NCBI RefSeq assembly: GCF_009796285.1
Contig: NZ_CP047020.1
Span: 248,001 to 312,000, forward strand
Length of the DNA: 64,000 nt
Source: Streptomyces broussonetiae
GTDB taxonomy: Bacteria; Actinomycetota; Actinomycetes; Streptomycetales; Streptomycetaceae
Direction: 5' to 3'
Below are positions 35,567-45,330 of the stretch, piece after piece. A model generated the notes under the pieces. It was given only the letters and a program-made list of their open reading frames with translations. It ran no database searches and was not told the origin of the DNA. Positions within the stretch are counted from its first letter, which is position 1. Every line of letters begins with the position of its first letter. Made by a program: the position numbers and the translations under genes.

Positions 35567-36391
35567 ATGGACCTGAACACGGTGATGGAGATCCGGGACG
35601 CACGGCACCCGGCGCCCTGGCGGCCGGGGGATGCCTGGCTGGGCGGCGGGACGTATCTGTTCTCCGAACCGCAGCCGCATCTGCGTCGCCTGGTGGACCT
35701 CAGTCGCACCGGCTGGATCCCCGTGCAGCAGCACTTGGACGGCTCTCTGGAGATCGCGGCCACCTGCACGGTCGCCGAGTTGTCCGCCTTCGCGAAGGGG
35801 CTGGCGGCCGAGGCGGCGCCGCTGTTCGAGCAGTGCTGCCGGGCGTTCCTGGCGTCGTTCAAGATCTGGAACATGGCCACGGTCGGCGGGAATCTGGGCA
35901 ACGGTCTACCGGCCGGCCCGATGATCTCCCTCACGGCCGGTCTGGACGGGGAGTGCCTGCTGATCGCGCAGGAGGGCTCACGGCGCCGGATCCGTGTCGT
36001 CGACTTCATCACCGGAGCGGGCTGCAAGATTCTGACGGAGGGTGAGTTGATACGGTCGGTGACTCTTCCGGCCCGCGCCCTGGCCTGCCGTACGGCGTTC
36101 CGGCAGGCGTCTTTGTACGGCCTCGGCCGGTCCGGTGTGCTGATCATCGGCACCCTGGACCCGCTCGACGACTCCCTCGCCGTCACCATCACCGCGTCGA
36201 CGGTCCGCCCGTTCCGGCTGTGGTTCCCGCTGCCGCCGACCGGCGAGGCGCTGCGGTCGGCAATCGGTTCGGCCGTAGCCGACGACGAGTGGTTCGACGA
36301 CATCCACGGGCTGCCCGATTGGCGGCGACACATGACGTACCGGTACGCGGAGGAGATCCGCCAGGAGCTGACACAGCAGGAGGCACGATGA
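35567..36391 (+). CDS. FAD-binding subunit of a xanthine-dehydrogenase-type molybdenum hydroxylase
   Basis: The 274-residue protein has the FAD-binding fold of CoxM/XdhB subunits: WLGGGTYLFSE, then the signature FKIWNMATVGGNLGNGLPAG, and the C-terminal CO-dehydrogenase-flavoprotein domain. It transfers electrons from the iron-sulfur centres to NAD or another acceptor. Its stop overlaps the start of the fused iron-sulfur/molybdenum subunit (ATGA), so they are made together. An upstream in-frame stretch was excluded because homology starts at this ATG. Confidence 0.85.
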   Translation: MDLNTVMEIRDARHPAPWRPGDAWLGGGTYLFSEPQPHLRRLVDLSRTGWIPVQQHLDGSLEIAATCTVAELSAFAKGLAAEAAPLFEQCCRAFLASFKIWNMATVGGNLGNGLPAGPMISLTAGLDGECLLIAQEGSRRRIRVVDFITGAGCKILTEGELIRSVTLPARALACRTAFRQASLYGLGRSGVLIIGTLDPLDDSLAVTITASTVRPFRLWFPLPPTGEALRSAIGSAVADDEWFDDIHGLPDWRRHMTYRYAEEIRQELTQQEAR

Positions 36392-39135
36392 AGGTCGAGG
36401 TCAACGCACGGTCCCACGAGGAGGAACCCCGCCCCGGCCAGTGTCTGCGCACCTACCTGCGCGAACGCGGCTGGTTCGGCGTCAAGAAGGGCTGCGACCA
36501 GGGCGACTGCGGCGCCTGCACGGTCCACGTCGACGGAAAGCCGGTCCACAGCTGCCTCTACCCCGCGTTCCGCGCCGACGGCCACAAGGTCACCACCGTC
36601 GAGGGCCTGGCGACGCCGGAGGGCGAACTCCACCCCGTCCAGCAGAAGTTCCTCGACGCCCAGGGCTTCCAGTGCGGCTTCTGCACCGCCGGATTCCTGA
36701 TGACCACGGCCGCCCTCGACGAGGACAAACTGGCTGACCTCCCAAGGGCCTTCAAGGGCAACCTGTGCCGCTGCACCGGCTACCGGGCCATCGAGGACGC
36801 CGTACGCGGAGTGAAGAACACCGAGGAACCGGCACCCGGCGAGTCCGTCGGCCGCAGCCTGCCCGCCCCGGCCGGACCGCAGGTGGTCACCGGCACCGCC
36901 CGCTACACCTTCGACATCGACGTGCCGGGCCTGCTGCACATGAAGCTGCTGCGCTCCCCCCACGCCCACGCCCGCATCGTCGACATCGACACCTCCGCCG
37001 CCCTGCGCGTCCCCGGCGTCCACGCCGTGTTCACCCATCACGACGCTCCGGAACGGCATTTCTCCACCGCCCGCCACGAGCACCCTACGGAGGACCCGGA
37101 CGACACCCGTGTCTTCGACGACCGGGTCCGCTACATCGGCCAGCGCGTGGCGGCCGTCGTCGCCGACAGCGAGGGCGCGGCCGAGGAGGGCTGCCGGCGG
37201 ATCGACGTGACGTACGAGGTGCTGCCCGCCGTCCTCGACCCCGAGGAGGCCATGCGGCCCGGAGCTCCCGTCGTCCATGACAAGGATCCGAAGATCCACC
37301 GCATCTCTCGCCCCGAGAACAATGTGGTCGGTGAGGCACACGGTGAGATCGGCGACGTGGCAGCCGGGTTCGCCGAGGCCGACGCCGTCTACGAGGAGAC
37401 CTTCCGCACCCAGCGCGGGCAGCACGCCAGCCTGGAGACACACGGAGCGGTCGCCTGGTTCGACGAGGACGGTCGGCTCACCGTGCGCACCAGCTCCCAG
37501 ACTCCCTTCCTCACACGCCGGGCCCTGTGCGCCCTGTACGACCTGTCCGAGGACAAGGTGCGCGTGATGGCGGGCCGGGTCGGCGGCGGGTTCGGCGGCA
37601 AGCAGGAGATGCTGGTCGAGGACATCGTGGCGCTGGCGGTGCTGAAGCTGCGCCGCCCGGTGAAACTCGAGTACACACGCGCCGAGCAGTTCTACGGCGC
37701 CACCACTCGACACCCCTTCACCATCCATCTGAAGGCGGGGGCCCGCCGCGACGGCACCCTCACCGCCCTCCAGCTGCGGGTCGTCGCCAACACGGGCGCG
37801 TACGGCAACCACGGACCTGCCGTGATGTTCCACAGTGTCGGGGAGTCGATGGCGATCTATCGCGCCCTGAACAAGAAGGTCGACGCCTACTCGGTGTACA
37901 CGCACACCGTCCCGGCGGGCGCCTTCCGCGGCTACGGCCTCGGCCAGGTGATGTTCGCCGTCGAGTCCGCCTTCGACGAACTGGCCCGCCGACTCGGCCT
38001 GGATCCACTGGAGTTCAAGGCCCGTAACGTGATCGGCGCCGACGAGCCGATGGTCACTCCGGGCGGCCACGAGGAGGACCTGCACATCGCGAGCTACGGC
38101 CTCGACCAGTGCATCGGCATCGTGCGCCGGGCACAGGCGGACACCGATGCCGGCCTTCCCGCCCCGGAGGGCTGGCTGGTCGGCGAGGGGGCCGCCCTGG
38201 CGATGATCGCCACCGGGCCGCCTGGCGGCCACATCGCCGACGCCAAGGCCACTCTGCTGCCCGACGGCACCTTCGACCTGGCCGTCGGCACCGCGGAGTT
38301 CGGCAACGGCACCACCACCGTGCACAAGCAGATCGCGGCCGGGGAACTCGCCACCACCGTCGACCGGATCACCATCCGCCAGTCCGACACCGACGTCGTA
38401 CGGCACGACACCGGCGCCTTCGCCTCCACCGGCACTGTCGTCGCCGGCAAGGCCACGCTACGTGCCTCCCGCGGGCTCGCCGACATGCTCCTCGACTTCG
38501 CCGCCGCCCACCTGCGCGTCCCGCGCGCAGGCTGCGGGCTCGCGGAAGAGGCCGTGCAGCATCCCGGCGGGATCCTGACGCTCAAGGAGCTGTACGCAGC
38601 CGCACGGGCGGTCGGCGTCGAGTTGACCGCCGACGGCAACTTCGGCGGCACCCCACGCTCGGTCGCCTTCAACGCCCAGTGGTTCAAGGTGGCGGTCGAT
38701 CCGGGCACCGGCGAGATTCGCATCCTGCGCAGCGTGCACGCCGCCGACGCGGGCAAGGTCATGAACCCGATGCAGTGCCGCGGCCAGGTCGAGGGCGGGA
38801 TCGCGCAAGCCCTCGGCTCCACGCTCTTCGAGAACGTCCGCATCAACACACAAGGCAAGGTCGAGACCTTCGCCTTCCGCCAGTACCGCCTCCCCCAGTA
38901 CGCCGACATCCCGCGCACCGAGGTCCACTTCATGGAGACCTCGGACGCGATCGGCCCCCTCGGCGCCAAGTCGATGAGCGAGAGCCCCTTCAACCCCGTC
39001 GCCCCCGCCTTCGCCAACGCCCTGCGCGACGCCACCGGCATCCGCTTCACCGAGCTGCCCTTCACGCGCGACCGCGTGTGGCGGGCGATGCACGAGGCCG
39101 GTGTTACGGATCAGAGCGTCAGCAACTCCTCGTAG
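36388..39135 (+). CDS. Fused [2Fe-2S]/molybdopterin subunit of xanthine dehydrogenase-like enzyme
   Basis: The 915-residue protein joins two usually separate subunits. The N-terminal part has the plant-type [2Fe-2S] Cys set (Cys36, 41, 44, 56) and the second set (Cys96, 99, 127, 129 in CGFCTAGF and LCRCTGY). From about residue 170 it is a molybdopterin-binding subunit, with GRVGGGFGGKQEM, GAFRGYGLGQ and GAKSMSESP carrying the catalytic Glu. It should hydroxylate a purine or other heteroaromatic or aldehyde. PucR beside it favours purines. No XdhC-type maturation gene is in the window. Confidence 0.85.
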   Translation: MKVEVNARSHEEEPRPGQCLRTYLRERGWFGVKKGCDQGDCGACTVHVDGKPVHSCLYPAFRADGHKVTTVEGLATPEGELHPVQQKFLDAQGFQCGFCTAGFLMTTAALDEDKLADLPRAFKGNLCRCTGYRAIEDAVRGVKNTEEPAPGESVGRSLPAPAGPQVVTGTARYTFDIDVPGLLHMKLLRSPHAHARIVDIDTSAALRVPGVHAVFTHHDAPERHFSTARHEHPTEDPDDTRVFDDRVRYIGQRVAAVVADSEGAAEEGCRRIDVTYEVLPAVLDPEEAMRPGAPVVHDKDPKIHRISRPENNVVGEAHGEIGDVAAGFAEADAVYEETFRTQRGQHASLETHGAVAWFDEDGRLTVRTSSQTPFLTRRALCALYDLSEDKVRVMAGRVGGGFGGKQEMLVEDIVALAVLKLRRPVKLEYTRAEQFYGATTRHPFTIHLKAGARRDGTLTALQLRVVANTGAYGNHGPAVMFHSVGESMAIYRALNKKVDAYSVYTHTVPAGAFRGYGLGQVMFAVESAFDELARRLGLDPLEFKARNVIGADEPMVTPGGHEEDLHIASYGLDQCIGIVRRAQADTDAGLPAPEGWLVGEGAALAMIATGPPGGHIADAKATLLPDGTFDLAVGTAEFGNGTTTVHKQIAAGELATTVDRITIRQSDTDVVRHDTGAFASTGTVVAGKATLRASRGLADMLLDFAAAHLRVPRAGCGLAEEAVQHPGGILTLKELYAAARAVGVELTADGNFGGTPRSVAFNAQWFKVAVDPGTGEIRILRSVHAADAGKVMNPMQCRGQVEGGIAQALGSTLFENVRINTQGKVETFAFRQYRLPQYADIPRTEVHFMETSDAIGPLGAKSMSESPFNPVAPAFANALRDATGIRFTELPFTRDRVWRAMHEAGVTDQSVSNSS

Positions 39136-39385
39136 AACCCGCCGAAGCCCCGCGCATGGTCCACCAGATGCATCTCCAGGATCCAGTGACAGCGGCGCCC
39201 GGCTTTGTCGGTGCGCCGCAGCAGGGTGTCATTGGCGGGTGTGATGTACGACTCGGCGTCCGCGCCGTCGAGCTTCTCGTGCCGGAATTCCCCCACTAGG
39301 TGCGCGGCGTGCCAGCCACCCAGCTCCCAGCCAGCCTCGGCAGGAGTTGGGCGACTTCGGCGTGCAGTGCGGCGTCCGTACGGTC
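39111..39385 (-). pseudogene. C-terminal remnant of a hydrolase, possibly M24-type peptidase
   Basis: The reverse strand reads ELGGWHAAHLVGEFRHEKL, then ESYITPANDTLLRRTDKAG and ends HARGFGGFYEELLTL with a stop. Further upstream DAALHAEVAQLLPRLAG continues in another frame, so there is a frameshift near 39345. The rest is cut by the ISL3 element. It overlaps the last bases of the molybdenum subunit on the other strand. Family assignment rests on pattern memory and is weak. Confidence 0.4.
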
Positions 39386-39389
39386 CGGC

Positions 39390-41019
39390 TCATCGTGCGA
39401 GCAGGACGCGTTTGCGAAGGAGATCGAGGCCAGCCCGGCCGAGCATCTGTCGTTTCAGCATCTTCAGCCGGTTGATGTTGCCCTCCACGGCGCCGGAACT
39501 GTAGGGCATGGACAGGCCATTGCGGACGGCATCGAGATCACGGCGGAGGTTGCGGGCGAAGGAAGCCAGCGGGGCCAGGGTGTCCTGTTCGGCTTCGGTG
39601 ATCCAGCCGTCAAGGCGGTCGCCGTGGCGTCCGGTCATCATGGCGGCGAACTTCCTGACGTGGCCGGTGAGCCGGTCCAGCTCGGGGTCGCGCTCACGCA
39701 AGCGGTGCAGCTTGTCGGCATCCCCATCGCGAAGGTGTTCGGGATGAGTCATGATCCATGAGGTGACCTCGCAGACCGAGAGAGGCTTGGTGCCGACGGC
39801 GGGTGCGTGTCCGCGCCCGGTGCGGTAGCGCCGAAGATGACGCTGGACGGCCAACTCGCCTCCGGGATAGCCGAGTTCCTGGATCTCCCGGTGGAGCTGT
39901 GCGGCATTTCTTATGCCTTCGTTCCAGCGTCGGTGCAGGTAGCCGACGTACGGGTCGACGACATGCGCCCGCTGCAGGCTCTTGGCGACGACATCATCAG
40001 CGAAGCGGACGTTGACCAGCTTGCGGACAGTGGCCTGGTGCAGCCCGAGCTTCCGGCCGATCGCCGCCTTCGACATCCCCTGCGCCCACATCTCGTGGGC
40101 GGTGGCATGCTGCTCACGAAGCCGGGTCACGATCTTCAGCTCCTTCGACGGCTGCACCACCTCAGGCTCCGTATCCAGGTGGCCGGGGCCGTCTTCCGCT
40201 CCGGCAAGCGGCTCTGCCAGGCGGGAGCGGTGGGCGTTGACCGTCTTCTCAACCGCTTGACCGAGGTTGGCCCACAAGTGATATCGGTCCGCGACCTGCT
40301 GGGCCTGCGGCGCCCCGACCCGCGCGCCCTCCCCGTAACCACTGGAGCGGTCCCGGCAGATGACCTTCACCTCGGGATGGTCTTGGAGCCAGGCAGCCAG
40401 GTCCTCGCCCTCGCGGCCGTCGTAGAGATGCAGCGGCCGGTGGGTGGCCATGTCGATCAGCACCGTGCCGTAGTGGCGGCCCTTGCGGAAGGCATAGGCG
40501 TCGACACCAAGCACCTCAACCTCGCCGATCTCCGGCTCGGGCAGGGCCCGGACCATCCGCAGCAGGGTGTCCCTGCCCACGGTGATGCCGACCGCGGCCG
40601 CCAGGCGGGCCCCGGCCCGGCCGGCCAGCGCCAACCCGATCTGCGTCAACAACCCTCGCAGCCAAGGGGGTATAGCGGCCGTGCGGAGTCGTCAGCCCCG
40701 CGATCTGCTCGGCGAACGTCACTGCCGGGCAGGCGGGATTTTCACAGCGAAAGCGACGTATGTGTAACTCGATCACGACACCGAGACCGCCCACAGCGGC
40801 ATCACGCAGCGTGCGTACATACCCGCCGTGCACCCGCGACGAGCTATGACCGCAGCGGCAGGCTCCCGTCGTCGACCGCACGCGTGCCCGCAGTACCACC
40901 TTGTCCGGCCGTCGCTCGACCTCTTCGATCAGCAGCGCGGACAGGTACGGAAACAGCTCCAGGAGCACATCACGAGAGCACCGATGCATGATCGCGAACC
41001 CTCGGCACAGTCTGTTCAA
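39390..41019 (-). pseudogene. ISL3-family transposase with a frameshift
   Basis: The N-terminal part (from 41019) has the zinc-finger-like region (GACRCGHSSSRVHGGYVRTL, then RFRCENPACPAVTFAEQIAG). The catalytic part continues in another frame from about 40670 (LLTQIGLALAGRAGARLA, EVLGVDAYAFRKG, VICRDRSSGYGEGA, SYSSGAVEGNINRLK-type end). The switch lies at a run of C residues (ACCCCCTT), consistent with one extra base. ISL3 transposases are normally one continuous frame, so this copy is inactive unless the indel is a sequencing error. Confidence 0.8.
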
Positions 41020-41046
41020 CCGTCCGGATCACAAGATCGTCGACAG

Positions 41047-41277
41047 AACCAAGATCAGGGACGGGAAGGTCGCGAACCGCCCGGTCTATGTCGTGATGGC
41101 GGTGACCGTGGACGGCACCCGCGACATCCTCGGCATCTGGGCCGGTGACGGCGGCGAGGGCGCGAAGTACTGGCTGCACGTGTTCACCGAGCTGAAGAAC
41201 CGCGGCCTGGACGACGTGCCCCGAGCAACAACTGACCACTCAACAACCAAGATCAGCCGTTAAATTGACACACCCTC
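41047..41277 (+). pseudogene. IS256-family transposase fragment with right inverted-repeat end
   Basis: A short run reads KIRDGKVANRPVYVV and DILGIWAGDGGEGAKYWLHV, which is the core of IS256 (mutator) transposases. Both the 5' part and most of the 3' part are missing. Just past it, CCGTTAAATTGACACACCCT (41258-41277) looks like an IS256-type terminal repeat. It is a deletion derivative left beside the ISL3 copy. Confidence 0.7.
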
Positions 41278-41331
41278 GGACACTGTCCGCTTGGCCCGGG
41301 CCTGTCGGTGGGGGATGGCACACTCACCGGC

Positions 41332-41946
41332 ATGAAGATGATTGAAGCGATCGAAGCGGTTTTGAAGGCGAACGATCCGGAGGGGGAACCCGGGTACCTG
41401 GGCGAGTTCACGCTGGCCGGGCGGCTGCTGAGTCGCGGGGAGATTGCGGTGTGCGGGCTCGACGGCGGGGACTTCTTTACGTTCGACGACGTCGCCGACG
41501 GGCTGCACGAGGTGTATCTGGCGTTCGACTGGGACGACGAGCGAGGCGCGGCCGTCTCCTCGGTCGCGCTGGTCGCCGGCGGTGCCACCCCGGATGCGTT
41601 GATAGGTGCGAGCTGGGAGGAGGTGTCGGACGACGTCAACCAGCTGAGTGAGGATGCGTCCGCGATCTACTCCAGCACCCCGGACAACCTGGTCATCGGC
41701 GGGGCTCTTCACCGGACCGCCGGGTTTGCCGGGGCCGAGGACCCCGTGGCCCAGGCCGTGGCCGAGTTCGAGGCGCAGCAGGAGGCCGGCTCCCGGACCC
41801 CGATGCTCGATGTCGTTGTCGACCCGGCGAGCGGCGCGAATGCCCTGGTCTTCCCCACCTGCGACTTCACGTCGAACAGCATCCTGGTCGGTCGGGACGA
41901 GAGTGGTACGGGCATCGGGATCTTCTGGTCCAACTTCGACGGGTGA
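41332..41946 (+). CDS. Hypothetical protein, possibly DUF4241-like
   Basis: The 204-residue acidic protein starts MKMIEAIEAVLKANDPEGEP. It contains GEFTLAGRLLSRGEIAVC, VYLAFDWDDERGAAVSSVAL and ends FTSNSILVGRDESGTGIGIF. The layout (a short early beta region, a central Ala-rich part and a GRD-type end) resembles DUF4241 proteins, some of which occur beside toxins, but the match is weak. It is an isolated intact gene between IS remnants. Confidence 0.55.
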   Translation: MKMIEAIEAVLKANDPEGEPGYLGEFTLAGRLLSRGEIAVCGLDGGDFFTFDDVADGLHEVYLAFDWDDERGAAVSSVALVAGGATPDALIGASWEEVSDDVNQLSEDASAIYSSTPDNLVIGGALHRTAGFAGAEDPVAQAVAEFEAQQEAGSRTPMLDVVVDPASGANALVFPTCDFTSNSILVGRDESGTGIGIFWSNFDG

Positions 41947-42001
41947 TGTTCGGCGGGGTGTTGGGGCAGGCATTCAAACAGTGGTGTTCAAGAAGAGCGA
42001 C

Positions 42002-42367
42002 CTCTCCACGGCGTAGGTCAACGAGTCACCCTGAATACGGCACTATCGAAGGCGGCACCCGACGCCGAGCCCCGGGCGGCGGCCGCAAAGCCAAACTCGA
42101 CCTGGCTGACCGCGTCCTGGCCACCGTGCTGCACCAGCGCCTTGGCCTGTCGCCCACCGTGCTCGCCCGCCTGTTCACGGTCAGCAAGGACACCATCCGC
42201 GAGGCCACCGGCGAGATCGGACAGCTCATGGACCAACACGGACACACCCCCAGCCCCGCGGCGACACACCTGACCACCCTCGCCGGCCTCCACGTCTACG
42301 CAACCGCACACGGCATCGCCCTCACGACAGAGACAAAACCACCGTGTTGATTCTTTACGAGCCCTAA
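42002..42367 (+). pseudogene. C-terminal remnant of an IS transposase with its terminal end
   Basis: The frame reads RRRAPGGGRKAKLDLADRVL, then RLGLSPTVLARLFTVSKDTI and a short tail ending at 42350. This is the C-terminal helix-turn-helix segment of a transposase group common in Streptomyces. The catalytic domain is absent. The sequence just after the stop (GTTGATTCTTTACGAGCCCT, 42347-42366) looks like an IS terminal repeat. Confidence 0.5.
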
Positions 42368-42371
42368 TTAC

Positions 42372-43907
42372 CGGTAGTTCGTTAAATCCGGAGGTAGAGG
42401 TCAATGCCGTGTCCTGTGGTGACCGCGTCGATCAGCGCCTGGAGTTCGCAGGGTGGGTCGGCGTCCGTCCAGGCTCGCCACCATCGGGTAAGGGTGATGG
42501 CGGGGGTGAGCCAGGAGCGGATGGCCCGTAAGGCCCTTGGCCAGCAGGGCGGTTGGGGCTGGAGGGGTATGGCTGGGCCCCCTCTCTGGCCCCTCGTCGG
42601 GGCACGGGTCGGGCGCGGTGGCGTCCAGGGGGCCCGGTGGGGCGAACCACTGGTCCCAGCAGAAGGAGAAGGCGCAGTTGACCAGGGTTTGGTGGCGGCG
42701 GATAGCGCGGTCGGAGCGGACTTGGAAGTCGGCCCAGCCGAGTTCGTCCTTGATCTGTTTGTAGCTCTGCTCGATCCAGGGCCGTAGTCCGTAGAGGCGG
42801 ATGATCTCGGCGAGGTCGGCCGGCGGGTGCGGGCTGGTGGTGGCGTGGGGTGCGTCGGGGTGGGGCAGGTTGGTGGCCAGGTACCAGGTGGCTTTCTCCG
42901 GCAGGCTGGCCGGGTCGGTGGTGGCCACGACCAGTCGGCAGGGTGAGTCGGGTCCGTAGCCGCCCAGGCGGGCGTCGGCGGCCCACCAGGTCTCGGTGTG
43001 CCCGTCGCGGAAGTGACGCTCCACAGCTGTCCAGTCGCCGGGACGCCTGGCATCCTTCCAGGTCAGGGCGTGTGCGGCTTCGATGGGAGTGTGCGGCTCG
43101 TGGGCTGGGGCCCAGACACCGTTGCGCGGCTTGAGGGCTACTACGTAGGGCAGGCCGGCTTCGCGCAGCGCGAGGTACCAGTCGTCGCTGACGGAGTAGG
43201 CGCAGTCGGCGACCACCGCCCGGCAGCCGAAGCCCGCCTCCTTCCCGCGGGCCGCGAGGGCAGCGGCCAGCTGCGGTTTCGTGCGGAAGGACGGATCCGA
43301 GCGGCCGCGGTCGAAGTGGTGGGCAGGGGTGTAGGGAGTCGCGTGCAGCGGGTAGTACACGCGGCCGTCGGTCCACACCGTGGTCACTGTGACGATGCCG
43401 TTGTCCGTCTTGCCCAACCGGCCCAGCCACTGCCTGCCCACGTGCGCGGTGGCCATGCCGTCCTTGCGGTCCCCGGAGTCGTCGATCACGATGACCCCAC
43501 CGTCGTGCGGAGCGGTCGCCGGCTGCTCTCGCAGCAGTTCAAGCCGCCGGTCGTTGACCAGCTCGACCTCCCAGGGCGACTCGGACAGGAAGAACTGCAG
43601 CCGCTGCACCCCCGGCATCCCCGCACCGGCCACCGGCTCCGCCCCGGCCAGACAGGTGATCGTCTTGTTCCGCTCCCGCGGCGCCAGCAGCCCGGTCAGG
43701 TACTCGCGAAACCCCCGCCGCTGGGCGAGACTGAAGAAGAGGTCGTCGAACCGGGCCGCGTAGTCCTCCAACGGCCCCGGCGCAGGCGGACACGGACGGC
43801 GAGCAGTCATCTTTAGCCCCCAGCAAGGCAGTTGACTCCTCCCACCGGCCTACGACCAACCCGACCTGACGTCAATCCACACCACCGCCGGATTTAACGA
43901 ACTACCG
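42372..43907 (-). mobile_element. IS701-family element, complete ends, nested against IS630
   Basis: Perfect 20-bp terminal inverted repeats: CGGTAGTTCGTTAAATCCGG at 42372-42391 and its complement at 43888-43907. The element is 1536 bp and is flanked by TTAC on both sides (42368-42371 and 43908-43911), a 4-bp target duplication as known for IS701. The right-hand TTAC includes the first base of the IS630 element, so this copy inserted after IS630. Confidence 0.85.
42382..43810 (-). pseudogene. IS701-family transposase, C-terminal frameshift
   Basis: The main frame (from 43810) holds the DDE transposase: LEDYAARFDDLFFSLAQRRG, GGVIVIDDSGDRKDG (first Asp), AVVADCAYS (second Asp) and PWIEQSYKQIKDELG (Glu region). 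The family C-terminus (LRAIRSWLTPAITLTRWWRA, then LQALIDAVTTGHGIDLYLRI) is present in another frame ending at 42382, inside the left repeat. The switch lies between about 42560 and 42620, with GGGCCCCC at 42576 a good candidate. As read, the product is 469 residues with an alien tail ending at 42401. Confidence 0.75.
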
Positions 43908-44522
43908 TTACTGAGCTCTTCGGATTGTTGTCGGCTGGTGGGTGAGTGTGAGTCCGGTGCCTGCAAAGCAGCCGTCGATCAGGTCAGGACGGAGTTGGAT
44001 GTGGCGTAGGCCCCGGCGGAGGGTTCGTTCAAGGTGTTCGTCGTCGGTGAAGGCGGTGTTGGCCAGGGGGCCGCGCCGTAACAGCGACCAGACACCTTCG
44101 GCCGGATTCAAGTCCGGTGCGTATGAGGGCAGTTGGATGATGGTGAGCCAGTCGTGCGCGGCCGCGTAGTCGCGCATTCCGGCGGCCCGATGGGTGTTGA
44201 GATTGTCCCAGATCAGCACGATGGGTGCCTGGAGCTGGATGTGGGCGCGGACGACCAGGTCGCGGTAGTCGCTCCAGGCGAAGGTGTCTCGTCCTTTGCC
44301 CTTGTGCTTGCGGTGGCGGCGCGTCCGATAGATCAGACGGGAGGTCTCGCCCGGTTTGTAGCAGCACATGGCGGCGATCGACCAGCGGCGCCAGGAGCGG
44401 CCGCGCACCCGCACCACCGCCGTGTGTCCACGCCGGCCCCAGGTGCGGGCGCGTGGCGGCGTCATCGAGAACCCGGCCTCGTCCTCGAAGACGATGTACG
44501 CGCCCAGCGCCGCCGCAGTCAT
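43908..44522 (-). CDS. IS630 transposase, catalytic frame (orfB)
   Basis: From the ATG at 44522, 204 residues carry the DDE domain: YIVFEDEAGFSM (first Asp), APIVLIWDNLNTH (second Asp) and SYAPDLNPAEGVWSL (Glu). The reading frame runs through the whole terminal repeat (the last codons are encoded by it) and its TAA stop is made by the flanking target TA plus the next base. The start overlaps the orfA stop (ATGA), so coupling or frameshifting could join the frames. Confidence 0.8.
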   Translation of the reverse strand: MTAAALGAYIVFEDEAGFSMTPPRARTWGRRGHTAVVRVRGRSWRRWSIAAMCCYKPGETSRLIYRTRRHRKHKGKGRDTFAWSDYRDLVVRAHIQLQAPIVLIWDNLNTHRAAGMRDYAAAHDWLTIIQLPSYAPDLNPAEGVWSLLRRGPLANTAFTDDEHLERTLRRGLRHIQLRPDLIDGCFAGTGLTLTHQPTTIRRAQ

Positions 44523-45065
44523 TCCGCCTGCGGCCACACATCCTTCTTCCACAGGCCCACCGCCTGCTCGTCGCGCTCCAGGGCCCGGCGGGCGGGACAC
44601 TGCCAGGACCAGCCGTGCCGGTGCAGCAGCCGCCACACCGCCGCCGACGAGCAGTCCAGCCGGAACTTCCGGGCGATCAACGCTCTGATCCGGGCCAGGG
44701 TCCAGCGCTGGTCCTCCCAGCCATGCGCGGCCGGCCCCAGCGCCAGCTCCTTCTCCAGCTCGGTGAACTGTTCGTCGGACAGCTTGGGCAGTTTTGGCGG
44801 CCCCGCGGACGCGAGCGCGGCCATTCCGCTCTCCCGCCAGGTGCGACGCCAGCGTTCCACCGACCGCTCACTGACCCGCAGATCCTTCGCGATCGCCGCG
44901 GTTCTCTCACCACGAGCGAACCGTTCACCGGCCTCGTACCGGATTCGCTCGCGAAACCGCCGCCGCTCCGCGGTCAGTCCACCACCCTGCGCATACCGCA
45001 TACCACCGGCCTACCGCAGGGATCACCGCCCGTCACCACCCCCGACAACAACCCGAAGAGCTCAG
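43911..45065 (-). mobile_element. IS630-family element with TA target duplication
   Basis: Terminal repeats of 24 bp with one mismatch: CTGAGCTCTTCGGATTGTTG plus TCGG at 43911-43934, against 45042-45065. TA dinucleotides flank both ends (43909-43910 and 45066-45067), as expected for IS630/Tc1-type insertion. Length 1155 bp. It carries two overlapping reverse-strand frames. The left flank was later interrupted by IS701. Confidence 0.85.
44519..45001 (-). CDS. IS630 transposase, DNA-binding frame (orfA)
   Basis: The 160-residue protein has a helix-turn-helix (GERTAAIAKDLRVSERSVER) and a winged-helix domain (RWTLARIRALIARKFRLDCS, then VWRLLHRHGWSWQCPARRAL), the N-terminal half of IS630 transposases. 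The ATG starts just inside the right terminal repeat. Many Streptomyces copies split the transposase this way, so the arrangement need not be damage. Confidence 0.8.
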   Translation of the reverse strand: MRYAQGGGLTAERRRFRERIRYEAGERFARGERTAAIAKDLRVSERSVERWRRTWRESGMAALASAGPPKLPKLSDEQFTELEKELALGPAAHGWEDQRWTLARIRALIARKFRLDCSSAAVWRLLHRHGWSWQCPARRALERDEQAVGLWKKDVWPQAE

Positions 45066-45330
45066 TAGTCAAGATTAGGCCGGCGGGAGAAAACCGCGAC
45101 GCAACACAACACACCCGGCCAGGTTCACGACCGCAGGGATCTCGGTTCCCACGTGGGCGCCCACCGAAGTGGCTACAGGCAACACCATGCGGTGGACTGT
45201 GGGATGAACCCGGCGAGACGCCACAGGTCTGCAGCCACCAGGTACGACGATCTCGCGGTCCACTACGGAGCGACCGCGCTGCTCGCAGCCATCACAACGA
45301 GTGGCTGAGAGCAGCACTTTCGCACCGAAC

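Noticed and set aside
35482..38406. 974-codon frame antisense to the molybdenum hydroxylase
   Set aside because: No domain content, and the plus strand carries intact iron-sulfur and Mo motifs.
40660..40690. Programmed frameshift in the ISL3 transposase at ACCCCCTT
   Set aside because: ISL3 transposases are normally a single frame and the run of C fits a plain indel; several other genes here show the same kind of change.
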